Part shown: positions 8,330 to 16,528 of the stretch, piece after piece | How the letters are laid out: each line of letters begins with the position of its first letter | Position numbering within the stretch: position 1 is the stretch's first letter | Source: a bacterium | GTDB lineage: Bacteria > Zhuqueibacterota > QNDG01 > DSAB01 | Direction of reading: 5' to 3' | DNA: 55,956 nt | NCBI GenBank assembly: GCA_011388275.1 | Contig: DSAB01000020.1 | Location: forward strand, 1-55,956 | Translations under genes and position numbers: made by a program | Notes under the pieces: model-generated | The model's database searches: none | Seen by the model: the letters and a program-made list of their open reading frames with translations, nothing else | What the model was told of the DNA's origin: nothing

Positions 8330-9703
8330 ATGAATCCCAATATTTTTCGCATGTATGATATACGCGGTATCGCAGAGACCGACCTGACAGACGATGTTGT
8401 AACCCTTATAGGCAAGGCTTACGGCACTCTGATGAAGAGAGCCGGAAAACACCGAATTTCGGTGGGCCGTGATGTGCGGCTGAGTTCCTCCCGCATTCAA
8501 AAGGCTCTGGTGAACGGGATCCTGTCCACGGGTCTCGATGTGATCGATGTCGGAGAACTGCCGACCCCTGTTTTGTATTTTTCCATCGTGCAGCTGGATG
8601 CGGACGGCAGTGTGATGGTGACGGGAAGCCATAATCCCATCGAGTTCAATGGATTGAAAATCAACGACGGAATGCTGTCCATTTACGGAGAGCAGATCCA
8701 GGCCCTGCGGTCACAAATCGAGTCTGAAGACTTCGAAGCCGGAAAGGGAACGCTCATCGAAGCATCGGTGGTTCCTTCCTATATGCAGATGCTCAAGGAG
8801 CGGATACAGATCATGAGACCGTTCAAACTGGTCATCGACGCGGGGAACGGAACCGCCGGACCCATTGCTCCGGCTGTCTTTCGCGAGATGGGATGCGAAG
8901 TGATTTGTCTTTTCTGTGAACCGGACGGCACCTTCCCCAATCATTTGCCGGATCCCACGGTCATGAAGTATATCGAACCTCTGCGCAAAGCCGTTATCAA
9001 AGAGGAAGCGGATCTGGGTATCGGTTATGACGGGGATTCGGACCGTCTGGGTGTGATCGATGAACAGGGACGCGTGGTCTATGCCGACAAACTTCTGGCT
9101 ATTCTGGCTCGTGAAGTGCTCGACCGCAATCCTGGAGCGACGATTCCCTTTGATGTCAAATGTTCCCAGCTGCTATTTGAAGAGATCAAGAAGGCCGGCG
9201 GAAAACCCCTTATGTGGAAAACCGGACACTCTCTCATCAAGAAGAAGATGCAGGAAGTGAACGCTCCTCTGGCCGGAGAAATGTCGGGACATATCTTTTA
9301 CAAGGACCGCTATTTCGGTTATGATGACGGCATCTATGCCTCTTTTCGCCTGGTGGAATATCTTTCCAGTCAGAGAAAGTCATTGGGACGGCTTGTGGAT
9401 GAACTGCCTCAATTTGTGAGTACGCCGGAGATCCGCATCACCTGCCCCGATGAGGATAAATTCAAAGTCGTAGACGCCCTGACCGAAGATTTTCGAAAAA
9501 CCCATGAGGTGGTGGATGTAGACGGTGCCCGGGTTCTTTTCGGAGACGGATGGGGTTTGGTGCGTGTTTCCAACACGCAGCCCATACTGGTGCTGCGTTT
9601 CGAAGCCAAAAACGAGGCGCGCCTGAAGGAAATACAGAATCTTTTCCGCGAGAAGCTGTCGGCGTTTCCGGCGGTTCATGTCAATGAGATGGACATGCAT
9701 TGA
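8330..9703 (+). CDS. phosphomannomutase/phosphoglucomutase
   Basis: Alpha-D-phosphohexomutase that interconverts hexose 1- and 6-phosphates and so feeds nucleotide-sugar synthesis. The 457-residue protein carries the phosphoserine loop TGSHNP (about residue 97), the metal-binding loop GYDGDSDRLG (about 233), the sugar-binding GEMSGH loop (about 319) and the phosphate-binding region RVSNTQP near the C-terminus. Overall it is closest to the dual-specificity AlgC/ManB group. GGAGGGG before the ATG at 8330 fixes the start; upstream codons are in frame but have no ribosome site. The next gene, a uronate epimerase domain protein, starts 11 bases after its stop, which supports a polysaccharide-precursor role. 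Confidence 0.93.
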   Translation: MNPNIFRMYDIRGIAETDLTDDVVTLIGKAYGTLMKRAGKHRISVGRDVRLSSSRIQKALVNGILSTGLDVIDVGELPTPVLYFSIVQLDADGSVMVTGSHNPIEFNGLKINDGMLSIYGEQIQALRSQIESEDFEAGKGTLIEASVVPSYMQMLKERIQIMRPFKLVIDAGNGTAGPIAPAVFREMGCEVICLFCEPDGTFPNHLPDPTVMKYIEPLRKAVIKEEADLGIGYDGDSDRLGVIDEQGRVVYADKLLAILAREVLDRNPGATIPFDVKCSQLLFEEIKKAGGKPLMWKTGHSLIKKKMQEVNAPLAGEMSGHIFYKDRYFGYDDGIYASFRLVEYLSSQRKSLGRLVDELPQFVSTPEIRITCPDEDKFKVVDALTEDFRKTHEVVDVDGARVLFGDGWGLVRVSNTQPILVLRFEAKNEARLKEIQNLFREKLSAFPAVHVNEMDMH

Positions 9704-9714
9704 GGGTCTATTCC

Positions 9715-10563
9715 ATGAAACCAGGCCCTTATCCTTTTACTTTTTCTCGAAAAACCGGCGAGGACTTCTCCTCGTATGTGTCCGATGAGAGCGGACTTCC
9801 CATGGTTCGTTTAAACAGGAGGCGGCCTCCGGTTTACAATCCAGTGACAATATGCCAGTACGGTCTTGACCGGGGAAGGCACGAGGAGGAGATTCTACTC
9901 AAGGCCGCTGATTGGCTGATGCGTCATGCGGAAAAAAGTCCCGGCGGACACACGGTGTGGCATTATTCTTTTGATTTTCCACTGTACGGCATGAAATCTC
10001 CCTGGATTTCGGCCATGGCCCAGGGCCAGGCGATTTCACTTCTGGTTCGGGCCCATGCGCTGACCGGACACTCCCGATATTCGGAAACGGCCGAATCGGC
10101 CCTGGATGTTCTTTTCACTCCTGTGGAACAGGGAGGGACGCTGCGCCATTTTTCGGATGGACACGCCTGGCTGGAAGAGTATCCGCTGCCCGGACGGATG
10201 ACGGGTGTATTGAACGGATGCCTGTTCGCCTTGATCGGAATTTATGAATTCGCCCGAAGCCGAAACAGCCACACCGCCCAAAAACTGTTTGAGAACGTCA
10301 TGATGGGACTGTATGCCCATCTGAAGGATTTCGATACCGGGTTCTGGACGTATTATGATCTTTCCTGCCCTCCTCGAATCGCCTCTGTGGCCTATCACCG
10401 CAACCATTTCCGGCTTTTGGACATCCTTTGGATCTATACCGGAGATCAGCGATTGCACGAGTACAGCACCCGCTGGAAAAAATACGCCGGTTCACCTTTA
10501 TGCCGTATACGACGGTATATATACAGGGCGCGATATGCCCTGCACCGTGAAACACCGAGGTGA
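9715..10563 (+). CDS. D-glucuronyl C5-epimerase domain protein
   Basis: A 282-residue protein matching the C-terminal catalytic domain of heparan/heparosan glucuronyl C5-epimerases (pfam C5-epim_C type). The recognisable landmarks are the WISAMAQGQAISLLVRA segment, the GG...WLEEYPLPGRMTGVLNG segment and a late YHRNHFRLLDILWIYTGD segment. The family inverts C5 of glucuronic acid residues in a polymer, giving iduronic acid. There is no signal peptide, so it would act in the cytoplasm unless exported otherwise. The start is the first ATG after the phosphohexomutase, with GAGGG 8 bases before it. It is followed within 8 bases by a flippase, which fits a polysaccharide-modifying role. The exact substrate is unknown. 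Confidence 0.85.
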   Translation: MKPGPYPFTFSRKTGEDFSSYVSDESGLPMVRLNRRRPPVYNPVTICQYGLDRGRHEEEILLKAADWLMRHAEKSPGGHTVWHYSFDFPLYGMKSPWISAMAQGQAISLLVRAHALTGHSRYSETAESALDVLFTPVEQGGTLRHFSDGHAWLEEYPLPGRMTGVLNGCLFALIGIYEFARSRNSHTAQKLFENVMMGLYAHLKDFDTGFWTYYDLSCPPRIASVAYHRNHFRLLDILWIYTGDQRLHEYSTRWKKYAGSPLCRIRRYIYRARYALHRETPR

Positions 10564-10570
10564 TTCATCA

Positions 10571-12028
10571 ATGGATTCAGCCATAAAACATCTCAGCAAA
10601 AATTCTCTGATCTATGGTTTCGGTCTGTTTGCGGTACGCGGGGCGGGGTTTCTTCTGTTTCCGGTGTACACCAATTTTGTTTCCACGGATGATATGGGAC
10701 GGTACGCACTGGGCGTTCTTCTGGCTTCGATGATGGTCCTTTTAATTCAGGGAGGACTTGGACAGGCATTTATTCGGGAATACGGGACGGTCGGATCTGA
10801 AGAAGAGAGACGTGCCGTGTTTTTTCGGACCTTTTCCTCGGTTTGTTTTTCCGCGTTGGTCCTGTTTCTCATTCTCGCTGTTTTTCGCGTTCATCTGGCC
10901 GGGTTTCTTTTCGGAAAGGGGTTTGAAAGGCTGATTCTTTTACTCGGCGCTTCGATATTTTTCGAGGCGGTGTCTCAATATCCCATGCTCGTCCTGCGCT
11001 GCCGCGAACGGGTTTTGCTCTATCAGGGGATTCAACTGGCCGCCATGGCCGTACAGATCGGGACGGCTCTGCATCTGGTCATGATAAAGCGCATGGGAGT
11101 GGAAGGAATTTTCATCAGCCAGGCGGCCGCTTTTCTTTTTACTTTGATCCTGGTCTCTCCCCTGATTCTTCGCCATCTTCCCCGAACCGGTTCCTGGAAA
11201 GGGCTGGGTTCCATGCTGCAGTTCGGTCTGCCTCATCTGATATCGGGCCTCTTTATCGTGATAATTGATCTTTCCGACCGGTTTCTGCTTCAGCGTCTGA
11301 CGGATTTGCATACCGTGGGTGTTTACAACGCGGGCTGCAAACTGGCGGCTCTGATGGCTTTGGCTGTAGCCGGTTTCCGCTACGCCTGGATTCCCTTAAT
11401 CGTTTCACTGGACGAGAACCGGATCAGGGATGTTCTTTCCCGCGTGCCAACGTATTTTTTACTCGCGGGCGGGTGGTTTTATTTGTTTCTCTTTTTCTTT
11501 ATCAATGATCTGGTACGTTTTCAAATCGGATCGATTCGTTTTATGGGTCCCCGATTCACCGAAGGACTGTCTATGGTGCCCTGGATTGCAGGCGCCTATC
11601 TCTGTTACGGTTTTTTCATTCTTCTCTTACCCGGAGTGTACAGAGCCGGAAAAAGCGGAGGCCTGATTCTGATTGCCGGTTTGGGGGCATTGGTTAATCT
11701 GGCGGGGAATTTTTGGCTGATTCCCCTGACGGGCATGAAAGGTGCGGCCTGGTCCACGCTGGCGGCCTATTTCCTGATGATGAGTTGGCAATATATATAT
11801 GTCCAGCGGCTGTTTCCGGTTCAATATGAGTTGCGGCGTCTGGGGATTCTTCTTTGTCTCTTTGTTTGTACCGGTATTGCCGGCATCCTGATCGGCGGAT
11901 CCTGGGCCGGCCTGATCAGAGGAGTCCTGCTGCTGAGCATTCCTCTGATTCTGTGGATTGTTCCGTTTTTTGACTCTGCCGAGCGCAGCGTGATTCGGGA
12001 AAAGGCTGCATGCCTGATTCGTCTCTGA
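10571..12028 (+). CDS. polysaccharide flippase (Wzx / MOP superfamily)
   Basis: An integral membrane protein of 485 residues with about a dozen or more hydrophobic segments and the N-terminal pattern LSKNSLIYGFGLFAVRGAG. This is typical of oligosaccharide-lipid flippases of the polysaccharide-transport family. These move undecaprenyl-linked repeat units across the inner membrane. The start at 10571 has AGGTGA upstream; longer versions of the frame overlap the epimerase gene and are unlikely. It ends the run of three polysaccharide-related genes. No glycosyltransferases or polymerase are nearby, so the rest of the pathway must be elsewhere. Confidence 0.9.
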   Translation: MDSAIKHLSKNSLIYGFGLFAVRGAGFLLFPVYTNFVSTDDMGRYALGVLLASMMVLLIQGGLGQAFIREYGTVGSEEERRAVFFRTFSSVCFSALVLFLILAVFRVHLAGFLFGKGFERLILLLGASIFFEAVSQYPMLVLRCRERVLLYQGIQLAAMAVQIGTALHLVMIKRMGVEGIFISQAAAFLFTLILVSPLILRHLPRTGSWKGLGSMLQFGLPHLISGLFIVIIDLSDRFLLQRLTDLHTVGVYNAGCKLAALMALAVAGFRYAWIPLIVSLDENRIRDVLSRVPTYFLLAGGWFYLFLFFFINDLVRFQIGSIRFMGPRFTEGLSMVPWIAGAYLCYGFFILLLPGVYRAGKSGGLILIAGLGALVNLAGNFWLIPLTGMKGAAWSTLAAYFLMMSWQYIYVQRLFPVQYELRRLGILLCLFVCTGIAGILIGGSWAGLIRGVLLLSIPLILWIVPFFDSAERSVIREKAACLIRL

Positions 12029-12110
12029 TTGAAGGCAACGAGGCTGTTTAACCGGGTCTCCTCGTGTTTGGTTTTCCTGTTTGCCGGGGATGCATTTTCA
12101 TCCGTGCGTC

Positions 12111-12126
12111 TGGCACAGTCTTGGCA
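12111..12126 (+). promoter_or_regulatory. sigma54-like promoter candidate
   Basis: TGGCAC-AGTC-TTGGCA has the GG-N10-GC spacing of sigma54 promoters. The -24 element is perfect and the -12 element has one mismatch. It lies about 150 bases upstream of the PKD-protein start codon. No sigma54 gene or activator is visible in the window, so this is tentative. Confidence 0.3.
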
Positions 12127-12274
12127 ATAGTGATTGGCATTCGTCATCATTCAGAGGCGGAAGCGCTTTAAGCATAAAAAAAACAAGAGCAAGCGAGACA
12201 TGGAAGACCTTCCCGGCGTCCGGTTTGTTTTCGATCAGTCTTGCGCGGGAATCTTTCGCTGCCTGAGGGGCCGT

Positions 12275-15200
12275 ATGAGGAAATACCTGCATTTGATTCT
12301 GTTTCTCGCCATGGGCCTGGGTCTGAATGCACGAGGTGAATGGTCCAGCCCGATATCCGTGTCTCAGGGCAGTTGTCCGGATCTGGATATTAACAAGAGT
12401 GACGGGACCCTGCATATTGTCAGTATGTTTCAGGGAGTAACCTACACGGTTATGGATTCACTGGGAAATCTTATTTCTCAGGAGATTGTACCGAATGCTC
12501 ATGGTGATGTGGGCGACTGGTATTACGGAGCCTCCATCGCTTTGGATGCTTCGGGAAATCCTCATGTCCTGTTTCGAACGCCCCTGGGCTATGACAATCG
12601 ATTCGATCTGTTCTATACCAAAAAGGAATCCGGGCGATGGAGCACCCCAATATTAATCTCTTCAGAGCTTCGCCGCGGATATATTGTTCGCCATGTTGTG
12701 GATCAGATGGGTCGAGTGCATATTGCACAGGGTTATGTGCCGGAAGCCAATTCGGTTCCTTATGGTGCGGCCAACTACTATCAGGTCTATCAGAACAGGC
12801 TGATCACCGAGAAAACCCATGAAGGTCTGACACCCTATCGAGTGGACAGCAGCCTGGAAATCGGGTTGACATCCGATGGGACAGCACATTTGATATTGGG
12901 CAATCCAGATCTGTATCACGGCCATATTCAGTATTATACAATCGAACAAGGTGGATCGGTCATCACAAACAGGGGCGATTTACACAGTATTCAATGCCCA
13001 AACCGAAACGGGATGCCTGATATTTTCGTGGACGGCCAAGACCATTTGCATGTGATATACGGAGCCCGTGTCGACAATGCTGTAGAAGGAACCCTGTCAA
13101 TCCGTTATGTTCGCATAGAAAACGGCGTTAAGGTCCTGGATCGTCCGGCTACAAGAGCCGGCGCCATCGAAGCCTGGAAAGGAACAGAAAAATCAGGTTG
13201 GGGGCTGGGTTCTGTGGCATCCACGGCCGACGGAAAAATCGTGGGGGTTGCCTATTTGCAGGTTCCTGAAGGCCCGCTGAAATGGGTTGTTTCAAATAAT
13301 GGCGGCATCTCCTGGTCACAACCCAGTGAAATCACCGATGTGTGTGGCGGTAGAAGCGAATCCTCAGATGGCCGCAATCTTCATGTTGTTCGGGCTTACA
13401 GGAATCATTTCTATTGTGTGTACCCTGTCGGGAATCTGATCCGCCTCCGTGTATTTCGTGATGCAGGCGATTTTCCGCCGACCGCTCATTCCGGTGGACC
13501 CTATTACGGGCAGGAAGGTTCCCCTGTCACGCTGGACATGTCTGCATCAACGGATTTCGGGCAGAATGCCGGTATTGTGGAGTATGCCTGGGACTGGGAC
13601 ATGGATGAGATCTATGATCTGATTACCGCATCCAATACTGTTGAAGTTACTTTTATGGATGATTTTGATTCGAATGTTGTACTCAGGGTTACGGATCGTT
13701 CAGGACAAACCGATTATGATACGACCCGGATCACCATTGCCAATGTTCCGCCTGTAGTGGATGCGGGACCGGACCGGTCCTGTTTTGAAGGCGATACTTT
13801 GCTGTATACCGTAGAGATTTGGGATCCAGGCGATGACGAACATACAATCGAGTGGAACTTCGGAGATGGAACCGTCGCCGCCGGCGACAGCATCTATCAT
13901 GCCTATCGGGACGAGGGCACAGGGCTTTATTATGTTGTGGTGAAAGTGACTGACGATGACGGCGGTGTTGGACGCGATACCGTTCGAGTAACGGTATGGA
14001 ATGCTCCACCTGTGGCAGATGGGGGGGGGCCCTATTCAGCTCCTGTCGGCGAGGTGATTCAATTCATGGGCTCAGGATGGGATTCGGGTGTGGATGACGT
14101 TCTCTCTTATGCCTGGGATCTGGATTTTGACGGTATTTTTGAAACACCCGGCCGAAACGCTTCGAGAAGCTATGACGAGGTGGGTCTCTATTATGCCGCA
14201 TTTCGAGTCCAGGACAATGATGGAGGTGTGGACATCGACACGGTTAAAATCAGGATCTCAGAGGAAGCTCCAACGATTGTGGGTCTTTATGATCAGACAA
14301 TTCTGGAGGGAGAATGCTTCCCTGATTTAAATCTGGACGATTATGTGGTTGATCTGGACCATACTCCAGACAGAATGACCTGGACGGTAACGGGGTATGT
14401 CGATTTGGTTGTTGAGCTCAATGGACGAATACTCTCTGTGTGTCCGCCTGACACGAATTGGAACGGTGTGGAGAAGCTGACTTTTACGGTTGCAGACCCG
14501 CTGGGCCTTTCAGACACGGCCGATGTGCTTTTTACGGTACTGCCGGTGAATGACAGACCGCTCTGGCTGGAAGAAGTGCATTATACATTCAATGAAGATG
14601 ATACACTGCAAATAAAATTCAAGGACTTGCAGAAACGGGTCATGGATGTGGACGATCCGGTAACCTCGCTGCGTTTTTCGATAACCGGAAACCGGCATAT
14701 TCACTGGCATTCCGATACAGTTAAAGCCGTGTTTTATCTATGGGCCGATCCAGACTGGTATGGAGTTGAGATTGTTTCTTTTGTGGTCTCTGATCCGCAC
14801 GGGGCCTGGGATGCTTATGATTGCCAAATCACCGTTATATCGCAGCCGGATCCTCCGCGGCCGTTTTCCCTGATTTCTCCGCTGTACTCGGAGTATTTCA
14901 TCTGGCCGGATTCTCTGCGCTTCAAGTGGCATAATACAACAGACCCTGATCCGGACGATCAGGTCTATTTTGAGTGGAAGATGTGGAAATCGGTGGAAGA
15001 TCATAACGTTACCCCACATACGCATATGACGCTGGATACCACCTGTCAATTTATCACTCCGGAGAATATGGAAGCCGGAACCTATCTGTGGCGTGTCTGG
15101 GCCTGGGATAATACGGGTCTTTCACGTCCCAGTTCCAATATCGGAATTTTGGTAATTGAAATGAACACAGATGTAAACGAAGAAACGTCGGTTCCAACAG

Positions 15201-15475
15201 AGTATAAATTGTTACCCAACTTCCCCAATCCTTTCAACCCACAAACCGCCATTACCTGGCATCTTCCCTTGGAAAGTCATGTAAAACTCACGATTTTCAA
15301 CATGCTGGGCCAGGCGATTCGTGTATTGACCGACGAGCGCCGGCCAGCCGGCATACACACAATCCTCTGGGACGGCATGGATGACCAGGGTCGTTCGGTT
15401 CCCAGCGGAGTCTATATTTACCGTTTGCATGCGGGGGATAAAGTCTTTTTCAGAAAGATGACTTTTCTTCAGTAA
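12275..15475 (+). CDS. secreted multidomain PKD protein with T9SS-type C-terminal sorting domain
   Basis: Exported protein of 1066 residues. It has a signal peptide (MRKYLHLILFLAMGLG), then an N-terminal region of sialidase/BNR-like beta-propeller blades (to about 395). Three PKD-type immunoglobulin-like domains follow (about 400, 490 and 577), then two cadherin- or Ig-like modules (about 663-860, including VNDRP) and a fibronectin-like module (about 862-960). The C-terminus is a FlgD/T9SS type A-like sorting domain with NFPNPFNPQTAI. I infer export through the Sec system and then T9SS to the cell surface. GAGGGG before the ATG decides the start. A run of nine G at 14021-14029 lies in the third PKD domain. 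Function unknown; probably adhesive or carbohydrate-binding. Confidence 0.85.
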   Translation: MRKYLHLILFLAMGLGLNARGEWSSPISVSQGSCPDLDINKSDGTLHIVSMFQGVTYTVMDSLGNLISQEIVPNAHGDVGDWYYGASIALDASGNPHVLFRTPLGYDNRFDLFYTKKESGRWSTPILISSELRRGYIVRHVVDQMGRVHIAQGYVPEANSVPYGAANYYQVYQNRLITEKTHEGLTPYRVDSSLEIGLTSDGTAHLILGNPDLYHGHIQYYTIEQGGSVITNRGDLHSIQCPNRNGMPDIFVDGQDHLHVIYGARVDNAVEGTLSIRYVRIENGVKVLDRPATRAGAIEAWKGTEKSGWGLGSVASTADGKIVGVAYLQVPEGPLKWVVSNNGGISWSQPSEITDVCGGRSESSDGRNLHVVRAYRNHFYCVYPVGNLIRLRVFRDAGDFPPTAHSGGPYYGQEGSPVTLDMSASTDFGQNAGIVEYAWDWDMDEIYDLITASNTVEVTFMDDFDSNVVLRVTDRSGQTDYDTTRITIANVPPVVDAGPDRSCFEGDTLLYTVEIWDPGDDEHTIEWNFGDGTVAAGDSIYHAYRDEGTGLYYVVVKVTDDDGGVGRDTVRVTVWNAPPVADGGGPYSAPVGEVIQFMGSGWDSGVDDVLSYAWDLDFDGIFETPGRNASRSYDEVGLYYAAFRVQDNDGGVDIDTVKIRISEEAPTIVGLYDQTILEGECFPDLNLDDYVVDLDHTPDRMTWTVTGYVDLVVELNGRILSVCPPDTNWNGVEKLTFTVADPLGLSDTADVLFTVLPVNDRPLWLEEVHYTFNEDDTLQIKFKDLQKRVMDVDDPVTSLRFSITGNRHIHWHSDTVKAVFYLWADPDWYGVEIVSFVVSDPHGAWDAYDCQITVISQPDPPRPFSLISPLYSEYFIWPDSLRFKWHNTTDPDPDDQVYFEWKMWKSVEDHNVTPHTHMTLDTTCQFITPENMEAGTYLWRVWAWDNTGLSRPSSNIGILVIEMNTDVNEETSVPTEYKLLPNFPNPFNPQTAITWHLPLESHVKLTIFNMLGQAIRVLTDERRPAGIHTILWDGMDDQGRSVPSGVYIYRLHAGDKVFFRKMTFLQ

Positions 15476-15663
15476 ATTCAAATCCACAAAGTAATACGAA
15501 TCAAGGTTCATGACTTTAATGTACAATGCCCAATCATCCGTCTCCACCAACCAGCCGTGTTTGAAAATGGATTATTATTCGTTTTTGTGAAACTTGCATC
15601 AGCTGAATCCGTAAACACAGGGAAAGTGTCAATAACCAACCATACTATGAGGAGGGATGGAGA

Positions 15664-16407
15664 ATGTTGAAAAAAATTTTGATTGCCGCAGCGGTATTCG
15701 GTTGCTGTTTTTCCCTGACACTCACGGCCCAGACTGCCGATGAAGTCGTGGCCAAATATATCGAGGCGCATGGCGGGTATGAGACCCTGAAAGCCGTCAA
15801 CAGCATGAAAATTACCGGTGCCCAGGCCGTCCCCATGCAGGGCCTGGAACTGCCGTTTACCGTTTTCCTGAAGCGGCCGAATAAAATGTATATGGAAGCC
15901 ACCTTTCAGGGCATGAGTTTCATCACCGCATTTGATGGTGAAAGCGGCTGGACGATCAATCCCTTTATGGGCGATCCTGCTCCTCAGCCCATGACGGAAT
16001 CCGAACAGGAACAAATAAAAGTGGAGGCCGACATTGACGGAGTTCTGATGGATTACAAGGAAAAAGGGCATCAGATCGAAGTGCTGGGCAAAGAGGATCT
16101 GGAGGGTACCGAGGTTATCAAATTGAGAGTCACACTGAAAAACGACAATATACAGACCTGGTACCTGGACGCAGACTACTTCATCGAGCTGCGTGTCGAT
16201 TCAAAAACCAGTCAAATGGGTCAGGAGATGGACATCTCCACCACATTCAGCGATTTCAAGGAAGTGGAGGGAATGATGATGCCATTTTCCATGGAGGCCA
16301 GGACCAACGGCACCGTAATTTTTACCCGAAAGCTGGAGACGATCGAAATCAATCCTGAACTGGATGATGTCAAATTCAGAATGCCCGAGAAGGGAAGCCG
16401 TCCATAA
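15664..16407 (+). CDS. exported LolA-like (outer-membrane lipoprotein-sorting-like) protein
   Basis: A 247-residue protein with a signal peptide (cleavage near LTLTAQ) and the pattern of COG2834 proteins. An N-terminal helix (VVAKYIEAHGGYETLKAV) is followed by alternating beta strands, with WYLDADYFIELRVD in the middle and MPFSMEARTNG toward the end. The family shares the LolA/LolB fold, a half-barrel that can hold a lipid acyl chain in the periplasm. True LolA function is not proven by these features. The ribosome site is GGAGGGATGGAGA before the ATG. It lies between the PKD protein and the Asp-box protein, all rightward. Confidence 0.75.
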   Translation: MLKKILIAAAVFGCCFSLTLTAQTADEVVAKYIEAHGGYETLKAVNSMKITGAQAVPMQGLELPFTVFLKRPNKMYMEATFQGMSFITAFDGESGWTINPFMGDPAPQPMTESEQEQIKVEADIDGVLMDYKEKGHQIEVLGKEDLEGTEVIKLRVTLKNDNIQTWYLDADYFIELRVDSKTSQMGQEMDISTTFSDFKEVEGMMMPFSMEARTNGTVIFTRKLETIEINPELDDVKFRMPEKGSRP

Positions 16408-16528
16408 TCTAAACTCACGGCACACAGAATCCATTTGCCGTTTATGCCGGTGTGAAACCATTCCGGTCTGTTTCATGGACTCGTGAATGACACTTCGGCA
16501 TTTTTGTCAACAACCAGGGAGATGAATT

